From positions 248,001 through 312,000 of the forward strand of contig LVLI01000005.1 of assembly GCA_001687465.1 (NCBI GenBank): a DNA stretch of 64,000 nucleotides. The letters run 5' to 3'. This DNA is from Halocafeteria seosinensis (taxonomy: Eukaryota > Sar > Bigyra > Bicosoecida). A program made the position numbers and the translations under genes. Under the pieces are notes generated by a model. That model saw only the letters and a program-made list of their open reading frames with translations. It was not told where the DNA came from and ran no database searches. Of this stretch, positions 57,154-64,000 are shown one piece after another (positions within the stretch are counted from its first letter, which is position 1; each line of letters opens with the position of its first letter).

Positions 57154-60100
57154 ATGGCACATTTACGGAGGTCTACGGACGAGAATGGGCTGCACGATGC
57201 CTCCACGATGGGTGATGTGAGCAGCTCTTCCTCCCTAACAAGGAAGAGTGCCCAGGGATCGGTGCAAAACAGGGAAGGGGTTGAAGAGAAGGGCACGAGA
57301 ACTACCGCGAATGGGGAAGCTGACCATTACCTTCCCCACGCCCCTGAATCAAACGACGATTACGGAGCTCAAACTTCATCCTCCTTTCTGGAGGGGGCTG
57401 CCGCCGCAGCCGGACAGAGTGATGGAGAAAGAGCTGCCCAGTCGAGCAATCGTCCATCCGCGAGGCCCTCACGGCAGTCCATTAGACATGAGGATGGTTC
57501 GAAAGCGGGTAGAGCTGAATCATTTAGCACCGAGAGCACTCGAATATCCGATCATGCGTGCAATTATAGGCCTTCTGTGGACGTCAATCTAACCTCCGTC
57601 TCTACGTTTCCCAACGATCGTCACTCAATAATGCAGGAGGTCATCGGTAACGCTAAGGATTTTGCAGGTGGTTTATCTGAGGGTATTGGATTTACGACCG
57701 ACGAAGAGGATCATTGTTTTTCTTTCGTCCCGAAAGACGTGCTAGAGGATGAAGGCAGTGAGGACGAAACTGATGAGAAGGATGACACTGTAAACGACGT
57801 GGGTAAGGCGCAACGACCGCGGGGGCCATCCTCCTCGAGAGATCTTGCTCCCATCGTCGCTCGCCCGGCCCCGGTGACCTCTTCTGTTGGAGGCATGTGG
57901 TCTCGTGAAGGAGGAAAGTCGCGCTACGTAAACATTGAGCGCTCTCACTCGTCGAATGAAGATGACGAGGAGTTTGTTACCCCCGTTACCACGGTGGGGC
58001 GTGGCCGATCTCACCTTACAACGCTTGTGAGGACTTTTGCCATGGCGCATGCAAATGCGTTTCTCTCGAGCACTCCGGCATTTTCTGCTTCGGCGACTGA
58101 TGCAACGTCTTTTTCGTCATTTGAGACTTATGACTATTATCCACCACCCTTGAGCCAGCTCCAGAATGCTACCCACTGGCCGGAGGTCGATAAGAAATCT
58201 TTCAACGACTACATATCTCGACTAAGATCAGTAAGAGCACGCGAAGAACTGCCGCATCCTATGGAGACTTGCTTACGTACAATTATTTCGGCGTCTGCTG
58301 TAGCTCACAGTGATGATTCTCTCTCGTTCCTCCGGCAGAACCCGTCTGTAGCTAGGAAACTGTTGAGGAAGCATAGCAAGTCCTCTATGATGGAAAACCA
58401 TTTTGCTTCAGAGTCGAAAGGAGACGAAGTCGGCGATGACTTGCCTGTATGGTTAGAGCGGCGATTAGAAGATGCCGGTGAAGTCTTTCGATCCCGTGAG
58501 CTCGCCGACATCTCTCATTTCCATGCTGTGATAATGGGGTGGTGGCCATACTTGCGTTCCGTCAATGACGCGTACCGTATCCTTCAATTCCAAGAGAGCA
58601 GTAAGAATGACGAAACGGCCTCTCCCGATATGCAATCAAAACTGAATGAAATACCCAAGGTCTTTTTCGACCCACAGTTTGATTTGAAGACGGCACACTA
58701 CTTTAACTTACTGTGTCTTGATTCTGATGAGCAGGAAAGAGGCACTTCCAGCCGGGATTTAGAAAGTGCTGTATTTGACTCGAGAATCTTCAGCATGCTC
58801 TCTAAGCATCTTGATGTGGTGGAAAATGACTTGTCTAACAGAGTTCGTTCGCGAAAGGATACACTTTTTCATGCCTTAAGCATGCTGCAGGTACTTCGTG
58901 ACAAGCTTTCGGAGACATTTGCAAGTGTTGCTCGCCTAAAGGATCAGGTCTCTCACACCAAGAAAACAAAGGCTGAGAAGATGCTGCATATTCTTCTTCT
59001 TCGTCGCCGGTCCGAGAGAATGAAGAAATACAAACAGCTCTTACACAATATTAAAGAAATTTTAAGTCTCAAAATAGAAGTTCGAGATAGGTATTCCCGG
59101 GGAGAGTACCGATTGGCACTGCATATCCTGGCGCATATTGGCCGCTGTTTGCGGAATGTAGTTGGAGATCGACAAGCGTCCGCCCGCGATGGTCGCCAGC
59201 TGGCGGCATTTCCCGGAATGATGAGAAATAACGATAGACTCCGACAGAGTGTAGGAAATACACTAATCAAGCGCTTCACTCGAAGCTCCACTCGACTGAT
59301 ATCAGCGGGAGCAAACGCAAGCGAAGTTGCTGATATGATTGATAAATTGTGTCTTTCTGAGACCCAGGCTACCGCTGTTAACAATTTTCTGCGGGGGTGG
59401 AGTAGGGACACCAGCAAGGCCGAAACAAACTTTGCTACACTTCAGTCTGTTGCCGATACTGTCAGGGACAATTTGGACGCTGACCCAAGGTATCTTTCCG
59501 AGAACCCGATGGAGTCCCAGGTTGTAGACGAGTCGGAGGCGGTGTCCGATGATGCATGCGTAGAGGCTGTACTACACTTCGGCATATTGCCTCTTGTAGA
59601 TGCTCTACTTCTTGCGGACGTTCATTCGGTGGTCGATGAAATGAGTATCGGTCGGTCTGGAAACCGTGGTACCGGGTTTAACAAGAATTCGCAGTCATTG
59701 TTGCAAGCAGGGATAGAGGGTTGTCGTACTCAAATTATCAAGGAAATTCGAACTGTAATGAAACTGGAAGTGGGTGAATATGTAAGGATGCTACAATCGT
59801 CAGCGTTGGATGAAGATACCGCAGGTGAGGAAGAAGAGGATGCAGACGAAGGCAGAGAAGAAGATGACATTGATATTGGCGGCAATATTGGCGTGAAGAG
59901 GGCTGAGTTACGATCACTCTCAGTGTCTGACTTCCATAAAGTTTTCAGTGCGGTTGTCAAAGCTTTAATAGGAGTTCTTCGCCGTGTTTCGGCGCTTCAT
60001 GCGTGTATTTGCCATGTAGTTAATGTATACGAAAATGACATAGAAAGCACATCCTCCAGCGATGTACGAGGTCAGGATATTTATCGGAATATTGGATATA

Positions 60101-62149
60101 TGGACTTGGAAAAGTTGAAAAAGTTAACGATTTCAGATGCAAAACTAGTGTCGTCTTCCGTTCAATCTATTTTGACTCGAATTCCTGCTGTGAGTTATGG
60201 GGTCCTTGTGTCCTCTTGCGATTGTGTCATGAGACAGCTAGTGAAGTTAATCTCTGTCCGGAAACCTGTTCATAGAGAACTTTCTGTGGAGTCGTTCATC
60301 CCGTTTCTCCAGAATGCCAGGTGGTTAAGTGCTTCTGTTCAAACTCTGACACAAAGAGCCTCCGGGACGGGGAGAAAAGATTTCTTCCGTTCTGCCGAGA
60401 GTTACTCAGGAAGTTCTTCCGTAGTTTCCGCTATTAAGAACCTGTACGATACAATTTTCAGTCAGATGCTTAAGTGCTTGGAAACGATGCACGAGTCCTA
60501 CCGAGAAAGCCTTCAGGCTTATTTGCTGGAAGAAAAATGGAAAGAAGCGCCGGTGCCGCAAAATTGCCAATTTTGTCTCTTGGAGGTTGCATACCTCGCA
60601 ATATGCCCCGAACTGTCTCTCAAATCGGTGGGAGCATCTGTAGAGTTTCGAGGGAGGAGAGACACTTCCCGAGCAGCGGGCGATGATCCCGGGGTTATGC
60701 ACGCGGAAGAGGAATATTCGGAGGACTGCGTTCAGCTCATTTTTAAATCCTCTGGCGAGAAGGAAGCAAGAAAGAATGTTAGCGAAGAAGAAACACAGGG
60801 AAATTCTAGTACCGAACGCTTGATCCGTGTTGGTAATGAGAGTCTAAGTTTAAACTGGGTCACCGACTCGCACAAGTTATTGCTGATGCCTACGTTGGGG
60901 GAGGACAAAGAGAATGAGTCGCAAACCAATGAGATCCACGAGATAGCATGCAAATGCAAGCGTTTTCGCATTGTGAGTTCTGGGGCAGCGTTAATTAAAA
61001 TGGCTTTCGAGTACGTGGAAGCTGCTCAGCTAATATCTCAGTATGAAGACTCGAATTCAACAGGTGCGAGTGCCAATACAAGCGGCGGCCCCAATAGCTC
61101 CAAGTCTATTGTGATGATGATTGCTCAGCTACTTCGCGACTTCCATCAACAGGTCGACTCCCTTATTCTCGGCGCAGGTGCCGTTTCGAACGGTACATTG
61201 CGAACGATTACTGCCAGGCATTTAGCACTTACTCTTCAGACGCTATCGACCACAGCTGCATTCATACCTTTGTTGCGCTCCGCGTTGACGAAGTGTCTTC
61301 CTCCTGCGGAGCACGCAAAGCTTCAGCAACTATGGGTCATTAGCAAGGATTACAGTGATCATATTGATCGGTACGTTTGTTCGAGTACGTATTGTCTTTG
61401 TGTGTGTGTGTTGCTTAGGATGTCTTTTATTTCTTTACAGTCTTCTGTCGAAATTTGCCTCGATCGTTCAAGATCTGATTACCAGTGACAGCCCTGGAGG
61501 ACTGGGCTCGCTAGCGGCAATTGACTGGAATAAATTAGGAGACGATTCTGAATTTGATGAAGCATATTTGGCAATTTCTGGAGATGAACTTCTCAAGGCT
61601 TGTGCTACCAGATTACCGGATACACCGAGACTGACTCAGACTACTGGCAAGTTCCTGAAGAGTATTCAGACACTCCATCGCATTTTAGCCCCGATTCTAT
61701 CTCAGCCTCAATCTGAAGATGTATTTGGTCGCGTGGCGGTAACCTTGTCTGCACAAATTCCTGTAGCCTGTGTAAGTCTTGAGTTCCACAACTTATCTGA
61801 GCCATCAAATTCAGCTCGCATTCGAAGATACAAGCTGTCCCTCTCGCGACAAGCGGATGGAAACACCCAAAGCAATTCTACAGTTACCTTTGATTCTGAA
61901 ACGGAAGAGTTGCTTAACAGGCATGATGAAGATGATCTGGGCCTCAGTACTGCTGGCCGAGCTCGTCTCGCATGGGATATTATGCTACTTGTAAAATCAC
62001 TCAAAGTCCTTCCATGTTTCAATATGGCTGAAACGGATTCTGACGGAGACTCAATGACCACAGGCACTATGGCTATGTCAAGTCTAGTAGCTTGGATGGA
62101 ACGTCAGTTTAATGTGCGTATTAGCTTAGAGCAGTTGTTGGCTGCGTGA
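57154..62149 (+). CDS. VPS54: VPS54, GARP tethering complex subunit
   Basis: Subunit of the Golgi-associated retrograde protein complex that tethers endosome-derived vesicles at the trans-Golgi. Two exons, 57154-61370 and 61441-62149, join in frame (about 1,641 residues, against 977 in human). Residues 1-300 are disordered and acidic/Ser-rich. The conserved N-terminal tethering region starts near residue 510 (FFDPQFDLKTAHYFNLLCL, then LSKHLDVVENDLSNRVRSRK) and continues as coiled coil (DTLFHALSMLQVLRDKLSET). The helical middle includes HILAHIGRCL, an acidic insert (EEEEDADEGREEDDID) and the Vps54 C-terminal domain across the intron. The 70-bp intron carries a GT run. Extra length lies in the N-terminal tail and low-complexity inserts. 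Confidence 0.9.
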
Positions 62150-62252
62150 TATAAAATACAACACATGGAAAAAGGAGACCCAGTTGCGCTGTTGCTCTCG
62201 CAGCCGTAAAGTGTTCTTTCATATCTAAGAAATAGTACTCTCTTTCTATAAA

Positions 62253-63994
62253 CTATAACGATGACTTCCTTCCGGGCAAGCATTCATATTGATGGATCAG
62301 ACGGGCATACGTTTTAAGCGGGTCCTCGACGACGCCAGTAATGGCAAGGCAACGCAAAATCTTCCCAAAAGGACGGAGATGTCCATGCTTTGCCGCAGCT
62401 ACATACCAGTGAAAGTCACCGTATTCGTGGGCCTCGCTATCAAATATGGGCATATATTCGTCTTTGCGTTCATGGTGCATATACGACCATTCTGCTCTTT
62501 GCGAGAACAACATTCCTGGTCTCTCAGTAGTTGGAAAGTCTACACCATTACCAAGGGGAAGGTCCAAACTTGGCAATATAAGATGGAAAAAATTCTTTTT
62601 CACCCCAAATACGCCTTCCCAGTTAGCACGTGTCCCCATGTTGAACCGATTTCGGGACACACCTCCGAATAACCGACGGGTACTAGTCCGACTGCCGTAG
62701 GATTCAATCGTAGTCTGCAGATTCATACATCCTTGAGACGGCCTCCGTTAAACGGCTGAGAGGAAGACCTCTTACCATGTTGTTTTGTACCAGCATTGTG
62801 TGCCACACGAGAAATAAGCCAACGGCAATTGTCATAGTTATGCAGAGAGAGAACGAAAATAGTATCGCCTTCTTGTGCTCCTGTATTTGTTGATCCACGG
62901 CGCCGAGATTTGCTTTATCTTTCATCCTGATACTATATAGCGCAATCGCCGGAGCCAACGTAAGAACTACAATAAATAGACATCCACAGAGGATGTAGAA
63001 GAGTGATAAATAGAAGTATCTGTAATTGTAATGTCCAATCGTGTTTCCCATCCCTGCACTTCTCCCGAAGACCCCATGAGATAGTAGGAGACATGACCGT
63101 AAAGAAATACAAGCGGCTTACAAGGGCAGAAATGGTCCATTCGGCATACGCACTCTGATGCAACACTATCATGATGGGTTCGAGGGGGCTTTGGGAACTC
63201 ACACCTTTTGCATATTGGCCGGTTGGACAATCGTGAGTCGTCGGTGATATGAACCACTTTTCCGGAAGAGCCTTTTGTGTTTGCGCAACTTGCTTTATAA
63301 TCTAGTGTCGCCTGAATAATGTTATAAGGGATAACATCTGAGGGGTGCCCCTGTATTCATCTCAAAGAGAAATCGTCGCGGTGAAGAATGCTGAACAGCA
63401 GTTGACGCACGTGAGGTCAGTACTTACAGGGTAGGTGCCGGCACAAGCCGTATAGTTAAACAGAATGCCTATAAGGAAAAAGATTCCAATAGGGGTCACG
63501 ATCCACCACTGCATCAGTAGAAAGCATCAAAGTCAATACCATGGTTGTAATTCAAGACGGGAAGTCTTACGTACTTGGAGTGAGTACGTTCCCAGCATCA
63601 AAGGAGCAATGACGGCGAAATAATTATACGCCACAGCACCAACGAGTAGATGAGCTAGAACAATTAACATAGGTCCTAGAGTCCTCATGACAAGCTTAAC
63701 CAGAGCTTTCATGAAGCCTCCCAAGCCCCGTTTATCCCACGGTTCCTTCTTTTGGTTCCTCCACAGGGCCTGATATACGTCATCCACGGACAAGACACCG
63801 TGGGAGGACTGTGCCTGGTCCACTGAGCTATAATCCTCATGTTCGATTGCGTCTGCGTCTCCATTAGCATCAACAGAGGAGTGGTGCTGAGCAGTGCGCT
63901 TGACACTCTCAGTCATGTGGCTTGTTTTACTCGCCCCACCGCTATTTTCAATCTCCACAGAGGGCGAATACTCGTCCTCCGGACTCATAAGCAT
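62253..63994 (-). CDS. Palmitoyltransferase with altered DHHC (DHFC) domain
   Basis: Four-helix protein S-acyltransferase family. Five exons in phase: 63994-63575, 63508-63428, 63311-63122, 63053-62776 and 62714-62253 (476 residues). Two helices (LGPMLIVLAHLLVGAVAYNY; VTPIGIFFLIGILF) precede the cysteine-rich domain at ~201-245, followed by two more (FYLSLFYILCGCLFIVVL; CITMTIAVGLFLVW) and the TTxE-like TTIE and an NWEGVFG motif. The core reads PICKRCEFPKPPRTHH, then DSVASECVCRMDHFCPW, then MGNTIGHYNYRYF. Compared with the family consensus, HC is HD, the next Cys is Ala, DHHC is DHFC and NCVG is NTIG. The catalytic Cys is kept. Start ATG is six bases from the window end, so an upstream exon is possible. 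The last ~75 residues are less certain, as an intron could split that exon. Confidence 0.87.
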
Positions 63995-64000
63995 GTCACT

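Noticed and set aside
1-64000. tRNA, rRNA or CRISPR content
   Set aside because: I looked for T-arm-like and repeat-spacer patterns in the gaps between genes and saw none; a dedicated scan was not possible.

Overview
The window is nuclear DNA of a gene-dense, intron-rich microbial eukaryote. It holds about twenty protein genes on both strands, with gaps of mostly 0.1-1 kb. Most genes are cut by short spliceosomal introns, nearly all 60-80 bp, with GTAAG/GTACG/GTATG/GTGAG-type donors and CAG acceptors. I rebuilt the exon chains by hand from reading frame, splice signals and family conservation, so a coordinate range spans introns. I saw no rRNA, tRNA or CRISPR and no bacterial operon structure. 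The lineage is uncertain. A 7TM-RGS protein, Rab5-type GTPases, a tenascin-like EGF protein, a PMT and a GBD/FH3 formin point to a protist such as a stramenopile or red alga, but nothing fixes it.

Left part (1-25 kb), mostly minus strand: a giant HECT ubiquitin ligase cut by the window start, an unrecognised short gene, OPA3, the PP2A-associated protein TAP42/alpha4 (plus strand), an F-box/LRR protein, and a 17-exon formin with an N-myristoylation signal. Then come about 1.4 kb with no convincing gene.

Middle (25-46 kb): a 7TM-RGS protein converges on an unknown four-helix membrane protein. Next are PIG-C (GPI-anchor synthesis), two tandem Rab5-like genes with an orphan exon between them, exportin-7 (plus), an intronless coiled-coil protein, and a protein O-mannosyltransferase without MIR domains. 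A GC-rich, hairpin-prone island lies between that gene and the next.

Right part (46-64 kb): a large secreted EGF-like protein in 16 exons, a bifunctional methylene-THF dehydrogenase/cyclohydrolase with a leader peptide, an unknown membrane protein, an SLC35F5-type transporter, a decayed fragment resembling the C-terminus of a Fanzor/TnpB-like nuclease, VPS54 (GARP complex), and a palmitoyltransferase with an altered cysteine-rich domain.

Many products serve the secretory and endosomal system (PIG-C, PMT, two Rab5s, VPS54, DHHC, SLC35F5, OPA3) or ubiquitin and signalling. They do not form an operon or an evident cluster. The most interesting signals are the Fanzor-like relic, the DHFC palmitoyltransferase, the MIR-less PMT, and the unrecognised membrane and orphan-exon genes.
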